From Bacteroidota bacterium (lineage in GTDB: Bacteria; Bacteroidota; Bacteroidia; CAILMK01; JACPUW01), in NCBI GenBank assembly GCA_016192035.1, contig JACPUW010000036.1, positions 1 to 50,007 on the forward strand: a DNA stretch of 50,007 nt, written 5' to 3'. Both the position numbers and the translations under genes were made by a program. Of the stretch, positions 42,679 to 50,007 are shown piece after piece. Below the pieces are notes generated by a model. The model worked only from the letters and a program-made list of their open reading frames with translations. It made no database searches and had not been told where the DNA came from. Positions within the stretch are counted from its first letter, which is position 1. Every line of letters begins with the position of its first letter.

Positions 42679-42686
42679 TACTTTTG
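42679..42686 (+). promoter_or_regulatory. -7 promoter element TACTTTTG of the OmpA-family gene
   Basis: Exact TAnnTTTG match, 35 nt before the GTG at 42722. The leader contains the palindrome ACCAATTGGT. Confidence 0.5.
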
Positions 42687-42721
42687 GCCTCAATACCAAT
42701 TGGTAAACGCGCAACTTGTAG

Positions 42722-44608
42722 GTGAAGGCAGGTTTATTTTTGACCATAGTACTCTGGGCAGTTGCCCCGCTGGCCCTGGCCCAAAACTTGGTGCGCAATG
42801 GGACATTTGAGGAGTTTAGTGATTTTGAGAACTACGATTTTGGCTATAAGGCACTGGAAAACAACATTACTACTTGGCGATCGCCCACCAAAGCCGCACC
42901 GCGTATTTATAGCGATGCTCAGACAGCCAAAAGCGGAAAGGTATTTATTGGGCTCCATTGCTACGGCATACGGGGCTACCGCGAGTATATTAGCAGCCCA
43001 CTGAATTGCAGGCTTATAGCAGGCAAAACCTATGTATTCAAAATGTACGTAAAGCTGTCGGGCAACAGTGAGTTTGCCATTAGCTCATTTGGGGTAGCAT
43101 TTACCTCAGGGCGGCCTGATATGGCTACTAACTCTACCCTGTCAGACAGTACACAAGTGCTGGTGGACAATGTGAAATTTTACTCCGACAGTAGGGCTTG
43201 GATGCTGGTGGAAGACAGCTTTGTGGCCACAGGCAATGAGGCGTTTATGACCATTGGCAACTTCCGGTCTGATGCCGAAACGGTGAGCAAGAAAGTGGTA
43301 CGCATGGCCCGCGAAGGCAGGGCGTACTATTACTTAGATGACGTGAGCCTGGAATCGCTTAACGGACATGACCCATGCAAGTCAATTATTGATTCATTTG
43401 GTTGCGATAGCGTGCACCTGGGACGGTACAACCTGATACCCGACCCCAGTTTTGAATGCTATACCGACTGCCCCAGCAATGTAAACACCGATAAACTCTA
43501 TCACCTAAAAAACTGGTCGCAGACCTACGGCACCCCAGATTACTACAACTCATGCAGCATCATCATGAGCGTGCCTGACAATATAATGGGCAGTGAGCCA
43601 GCCCGCACCGGGCATGGATATGTGGGCCTATACATGTATGACAAAGGCAATTACCGTGAATTTTTATCTGCTCAACTGGATGCCCCATTGGAAAAGGAGC
43701 GGTGGTATGTGGTGAAACTGTACGCCGCATTGTCAGAAAACAGCGGATTGTGTACCGATGCCTTTGAGTTTCTCTTTACGCACAATGCCCCTTCTTTTAC
43801 CGGTACCGATACCTCGGCGGCGGTGCCCATGATAGACACCCAATATGTAGGCACCAATGCTGCGCGCGACAGCATGAGGAACGACTCATATAAAGCACTG
43901 TTGCAGGATGTAACCGAACGCGAGGCCAAGTTTCTACGATCCATTACGCCGGGTGCCATAAACGAACCGGGCAACTACGGCGACAAATACACCTGGAAAA
44001 AGATATGCGGCATGTACCTGGCCGATGGGGGCGAGCGCTTTGTGACCATGGGCAATTTTAACGACGATGACAATACACCCCTAAAAAGGCCTGAAGCCGG
44101 TGGCATAGGGGCTTTTGCCTATTACTACATAGACGATTTTACCATAGAACCGCTGTATGACAGCAACCTGACAGACTGCGGGGCCGGGCTTCCGGTGGTA
44201 GCCGATGCGCCCGACCTGACCGAACCGAGGTACTTTCAAGACCTTGATTTACCAGAACTGCTAAACGATGAGCCCTTTACCTTTAGGGGGTTCTACTTTG
44301 AATTTGACAAATTCGATATTCTGGATACCAACTATGTGTTTCTTGATAGCCTACTGGAATTGCTTTTGGAAAACGATGACCTTAGCCTGGAGGTACAAGG
44401 CCACACCGACGATGTGGGCAGCGATTCCTACAACGACCGGCTCTCAAAAAACAGGGCCTTGGCGGTGGTGAATTACTTAATAGACTCAGGTATAGACAAA
44501 AAACGAATAAAATATACCTACTTTGGCGCTACGGTTCCGGTGGCCAGCAATGCCACAGCAGAAGGGCGGCAGCTCAACCGCCGCTGTGAGTTTATCCTTA
44601 AGCGATAA
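42722..44608 (+). CDS. OmpA-family protein with two N-terminal carbohydrate-binding-like domains
   Basis: The GTG at 42722 gives 628 residues with a signal peptide (APLALAQ at ~21). Two similar beta-sandwich modules follow, each starting with an N-L-(V/I)-x-(N/D)-x-(T/S)-FE segment (NLVRNGTFEEF near residue 22 and NLIPDPSFECYTDCP near 237) and containing a (F/Y)(I/V)GL(H/Y)-YREx(I/L)S-type core. The C-terminal ~110 residues are an OmpA peptidoglycan-binding domain (FYFEFDKFDIL, LEVQGHTDDVGSDSYNDRLS, RALAVVNYLIDSGI, AEGRQLNRRCEF). It probably links the outer membrane or a surface glycan to peptidoglycan. Confidence 0.85.
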   Translation: MKAGLFLTIVLWAVAPLALAQNLVRNGTFEEFSDFENYDFGYKALENNITTWRSPTKAAPRIYSDAQTAKSGKVFIGLHCYGIRGYREYISSPLNCRLIAGKTYVFKMYVKLSGNSEFAISSFGVAFTSGRPDMATNSTLSDSTQVLVDNVKFYSDSRAWMLVEDSFVATGNEAFMTIGNFRSDAETVSKKVVRMAREGRAYYYLDDVSLESLNGHDPCKSIIDSFGCDSVHLGRYNLIPDPSFECYTDCPSNVNTDKLYHLKNWSQTYGTPDYYNSCSIIMSVPDNIMGSEPARTGHGYVGLYMYDKGNYREFLSAQLDAPLEKERWYVVKLYAALSENSGLCTDAFEFLFTHNAPSFTGTDTSAAVPMIDTQYVGTNAARDSMRNDSYKALLQDVTEREAKFLRSITPGAINEPGNYGDKYTWKKICGMYLADGGERFVTMGNFNDDDNTPLKRPEAGGIGAFAYYYIDDFTIEPLYDSNLTDCGAGLPVVADAPDLTEPRYFQDLDLPELLNDEPFTFRGFYFEFDKFDILDTNYVFLDSLLELLLENDDLSLEVQGHTDDVGSDSYNDRLSKNRALAVVNYLIDSGIDKKRIKYTYFGATVPVASNATAEGRQLNRRCEFILKR

Positions 44609-44693
44609 CTCGGCATAGGAAGTTTGCCCAAGCGCTATGATGATGCATGTGCCATTTCCCAAAGTGAACGGCAAAATATTGTGACATAACCGA

Positions 44694-44939
44694 CTAGCCA
44701 ACCAATCGACCGACAACGGGCCAGCGCCCAAACACATGTTCGCCATGAGGAGCCTGGGCCAGTTCTTGGGTTAGGTCTTGTCCGGCCCAGTGGGCATAGT
44801 GCTTGCCCTGCGCCCAAAGGCGGCTTCCGGTAACATCATAGATGAGCCCCTTAAAGGCCACCCAAACTTTATCCCTGTCCTGTCCATTGTGCAGTGACAG
44901 GGTACGCAGCCCAATTTCGGGCAGTTCACACAAGTCCAT
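44694..44939 (-). CDS. Small cytochrome b5-like haem-binding domain protein
   Basis: The ATG at 44939 gives 81 residues. The family pattern is VWVAFKGLIYDVTGSRLWAQ followed by GKHYAHWAGQDLTQEL and APHGEHVFGRWPVVGRL. Two haem-ligand candidate histidines are H47/H50 (GKHYAHWAG) and H65 (APHGE). This is the single-domain cytochrome b5-like/steroid-binding type common in bacteria, soluble and without a membrane anchor. The start lies 14 bp inside the end of asd, so the two are coupled. An ATG at 44972 is an alternative start. The electron partner is unknown. Confidence 0.85.
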   Translation of the reverse strand: MDLCELPEIGLRTLSLHNGQDRDKVWVAFKGLIYDVTGSRLWAQGKHYAHWAGQDLTQELAQAPHGEHVFGRWPVVGRLVG

Positions 44940-45915
44940 TGCGCTGCAAATACTCCAATATCTGCACGGCATTGGTGGCGGCCCCCTTTCTCAGGTTGTC
45001 GCTCACTATCCACATATTCAGGGTTTTTTCTTGGCTTTCGTCCCTTCGGAGCCGCCCCACAAATACCTCGTCGCGTTCATGGGCCAGGGAGGGCATGGGA
45101 TACTGGCCCTGACCAGGTTCATCCATAAGTTGCACCCCAGGAGTGGCATTGAGCAGGTTGCGAACCTCATCCAAGTCAAAATCATGGTTGAATTCCACAT
45201 TGACCGACTCGGAGTGCCCACCCATGACCGGTACACGCACTGCGGTAGCCGTTACCCTTATGTCCTGGTTGCCCAGTATTTTTTTTGTTTCGTTCACCAG
45301 CTTCATCTCTTCCTTGGTATATCCATTGTCCACAAACACATCACATTGGGGTATGCAGTTGAGGTCTATGGAGTGGGGATATACCCTAATGACAGGCAAC
45401 CCCGCCCGCTCGCCCATGAGCTGGTCCACGGCGGCTTTGCCCGTGCCGGTAACCGATTGATAAGTTGATACCACTACCCGGCGCAATCCATATCGCGTAT
45501 GGAGTGGGTGCAGTGCCATGACCATCTGTATGGTAGAGCAGTTTGGGTTTGCTATTACCTTATTGTCAGGGGTAAGTAGGTGCGCATTAATCTCGGGCAC
45601 TACCAGTGGGCAGGCTGGGTCCATCCGCCAGGCCGAAGAGTTGTCTATGACGTAACAACCCTGCTGGGCAAATTTGGGTGCCCAGGCGAGTGAAGTGCCG
45701 CCGCCGGCAGAAAACAAAGCCACCCGAGGTTTTTGGGCCAGGGCTTCATCCATGCCCATTACCCGCCAGTCTCGCCCTTGAAAAGTAAGGGTGCTGCCCA
45801 CCGACTTACTCGATGCCACTGGGTAAAAGTCCGTGATTTCCACATTTCGCCCTTCTAGGATCTCCATCATCTTGCGGCCCACCAACCCGGTGGCGCCTGC
45901 CAATGCCAATCGCAT
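44926..45915 (-). CDS. asd: Aspartate-semialdehyde dehydrogenase
   Basis: The ATG at 45915 (MRLALAGATGLVGRKMMEIL) gives 329 residues. The NADP-binding motif is GATGLVG (7-13), and the active-site cysteine is C126 in NPNCSTIQMV. A downstream block has QSVTGTGKAAVDQLMG, VDNGYTKEEMKLVNETKKIL and VRVPVMGGHSESVNV, which carries the substrate-binding histidine. The enzyme reduces aspartyl phosphate to the semialdehyde for lysine, methionine, threonine and diaminopimelate synthesis. A longer frame (to 45972) overlaps the next gene's start. A TAATTTTG element lies 20 nt before the ATG. The 3' end overlaps the cytochrome b5-like gene by 14 bp. Confidence 0.95.
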   Translation of the reverse strand: MRLALAGATGLVGRKMMEILEGRNVEITDFYPVASSKSVGSTLTFQGRDWRVMGMDEALAQKPRVALFSAGGGTSLAWAPKFAQQGCYVIDNSSAWRMDPACPLVVPEINAHLLTPDNKVIANPNCSTIQMVMALHPLHTRYGLRRVVVSTYQSVTGTGKAAVDQLMGERAGLPVIRVYPHSIDLNCIPQCDVFVDNGYTKEEMKLVNETKKILGNQDIRVTATAVRVPVMGGHSESVNVEFNHDFDLDEVRNLLNATPGVQLMDEPGQGQYPMPSLAHERDEVFVGRLRRDESQEKTLNMWIVSDNLRKGAATNAVQILEYLQRNGLV

Positions 45916-45935
45916 GTTACCGTGAATTAATGCGG

Positions 45936-45943
45936 CAAAATTA
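45936..45943 (-). promoter_or_regulatory. -7 promoter element TAATTTTG of asd
   Basis: Exact TAnnTTTG match, 20 nt before the ATG at 45915, in the 55-bp gap to the divergent gene at 45971. Confidence 0.55.
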
Positions 45944-45970
45944 CCGGCATTACCGTACTTTGGCGGCGTC

Positions 45971-48900
45971 ATGAGGGTTTCAAAAACGGTATTTCCACTT
46001 ATCGCCTTGTGGTTTTCGCTAAGCGCAAAGGCTCAAACGGTGCTTCATGATGACTTTAGCGATGGCGACCTGGGCAAATCGCCCACATGGGTGGGAGATT
46101 TGGGCCATTTTGTTACTACGAATGGTCAATTACAGTTAAAGACCAGTGGTTCTGGTATTTCGTATTTGTCAACCCAGGCGGTTTGGGCAGATACGGCTTC
46201 ATGGTCTTTCTATTTTGCCCTGGATTTTTCACCTTCCACTTCTAATCTGATAAAGGTGTACCTGAGCTATGACCGCGCCCAACTGAACGAGCCTGGCAAT
46301 GGGCTGTACCTCAAGGTGGGACGTAGCGGCAACGACGACAACCTGGAGCTTTACCGCCAGAAGGGCAGCAGCCTGACCAAACTGGGTGAAGGCAGCCTGG
46401 GCAGTTTGGGCGGCACATTAAACCAAGCCCATGTGCAGGTAACCCGTAGCCGTACAGGCGAAGTGCGCGTAATGGCTGATTTTTCTGGCAACAACAAGCC
46501 GATCCTTGAATTTGAACTGACAGAAACCGAAATAAGGAGCGGAAGCTATGTGGGCATTTCATGTACCTATACCTCAACGCGGTCTGACAAATTTTTCTTT
46601 GACGACCTGCGCCTAGCCCCTTTGTACCTCGACACGGTTGCTCCCAAATTAACAGCCCTATCCATATTAACTGCCAAGAGGTTATCATTAACGTTCACCG
46701 AACCGCTAGACAGTAGTTCGGCCGCCAACCCGGCCAATTACGCAATAGGCGGCAACCAAGCCTCAGAAGCATGGTGGACACAGGCCAGCCCATGGTTGGT
46801 AGAATTAGAATTGGCCTACCCGGTGGTGAGTGGCAACTCTTATACACTGGGCATACATGGGATACAAGACCCTGCTGGCAATACGGCCTCGGGTATTTTA
46901 TGGCCTTTCACCTACTATCTACCGGATTGGGGCCATGTGCTCATCAATGAGTTTATGGCTGACCCCAGCCCTAGCAATGGGCTTCCAGATGCGGAGTTTG
47001 TGGAACTGTACAACCACACAAACAACAATATAGACCTACAGGGCTGGACCTTGTCAGATGGATCGTCAACCGCCGGCCTGCCTGCCTATACTTTGAATCC
47101 AGGCAGCTACCTCATCCTGTGTGCCAGTAGCCAAGCCTCCCTATTTGGGCCGTATGGCGAGGTACTGGGCATATCGCTTCCTGCGCTGAACAATTCAGGG
47201 GACAAGATTATCCTTCGATCGGCAGATAACACACTGATAGACAGAATAATATATTCGATGGATTGGTATGCCAACGCTGACAAAAACGACGGCGGGTATA
47301 GTCTGGAGCGAAAATCATGGGATACGGCCTGCACCGGTGCCCATCACTGGATGGCATCAGTGCACCCACTAGGAGGTAGCCCTGGTGCAGTGAACTCCGT
47401 GTTTACCCACTTGCCCGATACCACTGCCCCTAGCTTGTCGGGCGTCATTGCCATGTCGGGCAATGAATTGGCCCTATATTTTTCAGAAAACATAGATTCA
47501 AGCACCGCAATGAACGGCACCTATGAACTACCTGGATATATCGGCAAGATAGCGGTAAGCCATGTGCAGCCAAGGGGCAACCCTAGCATAAGGCTGGTGC
47601 TAAGCCCTGGAATTGACTCCAATACATGGTATGACCTGAAAATAGACGGTGTGGGCGATTGCAAGGGAAACGTGTTGAAGAAGAAGTATAAACAGGCATT
47701 AATGTACCTAGTGCCGAAGCTGCCCAAGTGGCATGACCTGGTGATTACCGAGATTTTTGCCGATCCAGAGCCCAGCCAGGGCTTGCCCAATGCCGAATTT
47801 ATAGAGGTATATAACCGCATGACTTGGCCTATAAGCCTGGAAGGCAGCATGGTGACCGATGGACGAGATACGGCCCGCATAGACTCCCTGACCCTGTTTC
47901 CCCACCAATATGTGGTGCTTTGTGCCACCAGTGGTGTGGCCGACTTTACGCCCTATGGCAGCACCAAGGGGCTCTCAAAATTCCCCAGCCTAAACAATGG
48001 AGGTGAAACACTTTATCTGCGCGGCCCTAATGGCAGGCTTATTCACCAGGTGGATTACAGGGATACCTGGTATGGCAGCGATACCAAAAAAGACGGTGGC
48101 TATGCACTGGAAATGTTGGATACGGAGAATCCATGTGGCCGGGAAGAAAACTGGAAAGGCGCGCTAGATGGAAGCTATGCTACCCCAGGTAGGCCCAACA
48201 GCCAAAGCCAGGCAAATAGGGATGTAACTCCGCCCCAACTCATTGGTGCATGGGCTGTTGACAGTACTAGGATAGAGATTGTGTGGTCAGAAACCATGTA
48301 CCGTGGGCAGTTGGCTGCCTTAGATGGATACTCACTGAACCTGGGGATTACCGTTTTGTCATCCAATCCTTTGGATAGTACTTGGACCCGATCCCTGCTG
48401 GCCCTGGGCAATGCCTTACAGCCTGGTGAGGCATATACCCTAACGGCAAAGGGACTTAAGGACTGTGTAGGAAACCTGATGGCGGAAAAATCGTTGGAGT
48501 TGGCACTGCCCGAAACCCCTAGTGCCCGCGACCTAGTCATTAACGAGGTGCTATTTAATCCCCAAACCGGAGGAAGTGATTTTGTGGAATTGTACAATAT
48601 CTCCAAGAAATACATAAACTTACGCGATGTGCTGATAGGTGGCGCCGAAAGCCCCGGCCAACCAAAGGATATATGGTGGGCCTATGGGCCGGGCCACTTG
48701 TTGGCACCGGGCGGGTATGTGGCACTGTGTGCCGATCCAAGCTACATAGCAAGCCAGTATGAGACAAGTGGTGCCATACTTCTGGAGGCCCAACTCCCTA
48801 CCCTGCCTGACAGCGAAGGCGATATAGGGATCTATAATAAAGATACCACCTTGATTGACGCACTGCACTACCTTGAGGACTGGCACTACCCACTGCTTGC

Positions 48901-49360
48901 CATTAATGAAGGCGTATCACTGGAACGGGTAGATCCTGCCGGCCCCACGCAGAGCCCAGCCAACTGGCGTAGTGCGGCCTCATGGATAGGAGGCGCCACC
49001 CCGGGATATAAAAACAGCCAATATAGGCCAGAGCTACCGCCAGACGAGGTGGTGACGCTATCGAGTCCGTCGTTTTCTCCTGACAATGACGGGTATGAAG
49101 ATGCCGTAACGGTGCGGATAGCCTCCACTGGACAGGCATCGGTGAGCATTAAGGTTTATGCCCTGGATGGTCAATTGGTGCGCCAACTTGTGCCACATGA
49201 TTTGCTGGGCAGCGACAGCCGGTATGCTTGGGACGGACTAGATGAAATGGGCCAGCTGCAGCCGGTGGGCATATACCTACTATATGTAGAAATAGTGGAC
49301 CTGGACAGCGGAAAGACGCAAGTGGTGAAAAAGCCGGTGGTACGGGCTGCCAAATTGTAG
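45971..49360 (+). CDS. Large secreted protein with three lamin-tail domains and a FlgD-like C-terminus
   Basis: The 1129-residue protein has a signal peptide (SLSAKAQ, about residue 22) and an N-terminal lectin/laminin-like sandwich (about 25-215). Three lamin-tail domains follow, each starting with an LxINE/ITE strand and FVELYN: about residues 323, 590 and 854. Between them lie Ig-like linkers of the SLTFTEPLDSSS type (Big_5-like). The C-terminal ~95 residues (SPSFSPDNDGYEDAVTVRI to KPVVRAAKL) form a FlgD-like Ig domain of the kind found at the ends of secreted Bacteroidota proteins. It is divergent from asd. A surface or extracellular role, perhaps binding extracellular DNA or polymers, is inferred. 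Confidence 0.85.
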   Translation: MRVSKTVFPLIALWFSLSAKAQTVLHDDFSDGDLGKSPTWVGDLGHFVTTNGQLQLKTSGSGISYLSTQAVWADTASWSFYFALDFSPSTSNLIKVYLSYDRAQLNEPGNGLYLKVGRSGNDDNLELYRQKGSSLTKLGEGSLGSLGGTLNQAHVQVTRSRTGEVRVMADFSGNNKPILEFELTETEIRSGSYVGISCTYTSTRSDKFFFDDLRLAPLYLDTVAPKLTALSILTAKRLSLTFTEPLDSSSAANPANYAIGGNQASEAWWTQASPWLVELELAYPVVSGNSYTLGIHGIQDPAGNTASGILWPFTYYLPDWGHVLINEFMADPSPSNGLPDAEFVELYNHTNNNIDLQGWTLSDGSSTAGLPAYTLNPGSYLILCASSQASLFGPYGEVLGISLPALNNSGDKIILRSADNTLIDRIIYSMDWYANADKNDGGYSLERKSWDTACTGAHHWMASVHPLGGSPGAVNSVFTHLPDTTAPSLSGVIAMSGNELALYFSENIDSSTAMNGTYELPGYIGKIAVSHVQPRGNPSIRLVLSPGIDSNTWYDLKIDGVGDCKGNVLKKKYKQALMYLVPKLPKWHDLVITEIFADPEPSQGLPNAEFIEVYNRMTWPISLEGSMVTDGRDTARIDSLTLFPHQYVVLCATSGVADFTPYGSTKGLSKFPSLNNGGETLYLRGPNGRLIHQVDYRDTWYGSDTKKDGGYALEMLDTENPCGREENWKGALDGSYATPGRPNSQSQANRDVTPPQLIGAWAVDSTRIEIVWSETMYRGQLAALDGYSLNLGITVLSSNPLDSTWTRSLLALGNALQPGEAYTLTAKGLKDCVGNLMAEKSLELALPETPSARDLVINEVLFNPQTGGSDFVELYNISKKYINLRDVLIGGAESPGQPKDIWWAYGPGHLLAPGGYVALCADPSYIASQYETSGAILLEAQLPTLPDSEGDIGIYNKDTTLIDALHYLEDWHYPLLAINEGVSLERVDPAGPTQSPANWRSAASWIGGATPGYKNSQYRPELPPDEVVTLSSPSFSPDNDGYEDAVTVRIASTGQASVSIKVYALDGQLVRQLVPHDLLGSDSRYAWDGLDEMGQLQPVGIYLLYVEIVDLDSGKTQVVKKPVVRAAKL

Positions 49361-49685
49361 CGCATGGTCTTGGACCAAAATGGAGAAGGCAAGCATATGC
49401 CTATTAATTGATAATTTGGTGCGAAATAGTTCAGTATTGGCGATTTTGGCGCATGATAGGACAGAGCCAAGGCAAATGGGAAAGAAACTTCCCTTGGTGC
49501 ATAAGGTACTGTATGGGGTGGCGCTATGGCAGGTTTGGCAAGCACATCATATTACCAAGACAGGTGTTGGGGAAAGAGATAGAATGTACAAGGAATCCAC
49601 CCAATTGTATATGAGGGGTTGGGGTCCATACTGTATGCCAAATATTTAGCTCCCTTTTTCCATTGTTCCACCAACGGAATGGCAT
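49361..49685. other. Intergenic region with no supported feature
   Basis: I see no gene, hairpin of note or promoter match in these 325 bp. An open frame at 49380-49649 on the plus strand has no protein-family resemblance. The two flanking genes are convergent. Confidence 0.5.
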
Positions 49686-50007
49686 CTATTCCAATTCCCT
49701 GATCTCTGCCTGGGTCAATCCCGTTGATTGCATTATCAAATCGATTGACACACCATTCCTTAACAGGTTTCTGGCAACTTCCTTCCTGCCTTCAATCCTG
49801 CCTTCAATCCTGCCTTCGATCTTGCCTTCAATCCTGCCTTCAATCTTGCCTTCAATCTTGCCTTCAATCTTGCCTTCAATCTTGCCTTCGTCGCGCGCCG
49901 TATCCAGGGAATTTTTCATGTCGCGGTAGTGCTTTAGGCTGTCTTCATATGAATTGACCTGTTCTGGCGTGAACCTGGCAATTTCCGCAGTCTCAAATAG
50001 TTTCTCA
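49686..50007 (-). CDS. PD-(D/E)XK nuclease-family transposase/Rpn-like protein, C-terminal part (gene runs off the window)
   Basis: The frame is open to the right edge; the stop is at 49686-49688. The visible ~106 residues begin EKLFETAEIARFTPEQVNSY and EDSLKHYRDMKNSLDTARDE. This is the C-terminal region of the PDDEXK_2/Rpn-type transposase family, which is multicopy in many Bacteroidota genomes. Nine EGKI/EGRI-type tetrapeptides follow (49782-49889), then a short helix-turn-helix-like tail (KEVARNLLRNGVSIDLIMQS, TGLTQAEIREL). The nuclease core lies beyond the window. Proteins of this family act as recombination-promoting DNA endonucleases. Confidence 0.8.
   Translation of the reverse strand, partial: EKLFETAEIARFTPEQVNSYEDSLKHYRDMKNSLDTARDEGKIEGKIEGKIEGKIEGRIEGKIEGRIEGRIEGRKEVARNLLRNGVSIDLIMQSTGLTQAEIRELE
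49782..49889 (-). repeat. 12-bp tandem repeat encoding EGKI/EGRI units
   Basis: Nine 12-bp units lie in frame inside the PD-(D/E)XK transposase gene. On the plus strand the unit reads CTTGCCTTCAAT or CTGCCTTCAATC-like variants, with a single-base C/T difference that switches Lys (AAG) and Arg (AGG). The period equals four codons, so copy-number change keeps the frame. Confidence 0.9.

Noticed and set aside
49380-49649. 89-codon open frame after the lamin-tail gene
   Set aside because: No recognisable domain, no promoter or ribosome-binding signal, and another overlapping frame of similar length exists.
49782-49889. CRISPR-like array
   Set aside because: Units are 12 bp without spacers and lie in frame within a coding sequence.

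Overview
The window is chromosomal DNA of a member of the Bacteroidota. The evidence is a type IX secretion (T9SS) component (PorZ-like), a T9SS-type C-terminal sorting domain, two TonB-dependent receptors with carboxypeptidase-like N-termini, several Bacteroidota-typical families (DUF4159, DUF4625-like, DUF5916, GH3-like, a RemB/Wzi-like barrel), and many promoters carrying the Bacteroidota -7 element TAnnTTTG. The genus cannot be read from the window. Coding density is high, several convergent genes overlap at their 3' ends, and no rRNA, tRNA or CRISPR array was found.

Region 1 (1-4.3 kb) is accessory. It holds the 3' end of an Omp28-like gene, a small unknown gene, a stand-alone PD-(D/E)XK protein with the N-terminal domain of type I restriction enzymes, and a secreted kelch/beta-propeller protein. 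A 158-bp sequence carrying the 3' tail of a T9SS sorting domain occurs twice (157/158 identical) and brackets these genes. A third, 88-bp copy is the real end of the kelch gene.

Region 2 (4.3-16.7 kb) holds a small membrane protein gene with an apparent frameshift, a dihaem cytochrome c, a membrane protein, rlmD with a GT-C glycosyltransferase and a thioredoxin-like protein, a second GT-C-like protein, porZ-recO (overlapping), a ferredoxin-NADP reductase/ferredoxin pair, and an RlpA-like protein.

Region 3 (16.7-20.5 kb) is the most interesting: two lipoproteins (one His-rich, one DUF4625-like) flank a TonB-dependent receptor of the zinc/haem type. Two closely similar palindromes lie in the promoters of all three genes. 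I read this as a metal-uptake regulon controlled by one Fur/Zur-type repressor; that is inference.

Region 4 (20.5-30.6 kb) holds an unpaired CoA-transferase subunit A, a coupled pair of secreted proteins resembling degenerate M16 peptidases, an M48 protease, a GH3-like enzyme, rsmE-DUF4159 and dnaA.

Region 5 (30.6-50 kb) holds a tight four-gene operon (cysteine-free HesB/IscA-like protein, DUF5916, RemB/Wzi-like barrel, asparaginase), a YjbR protein, an AsmA-like protein with a coiled-coil tail upstream of a TonB-dependent receptor, a DUF456 protein, an OmpA-family protein, asd overlapping a small cytochrome b5-like gene, a large lamin-tail-domain secreted protein, and the 3' part of a PD-(D/E)XK transposase/nuclease gene with a 12-bp tandem repeat.
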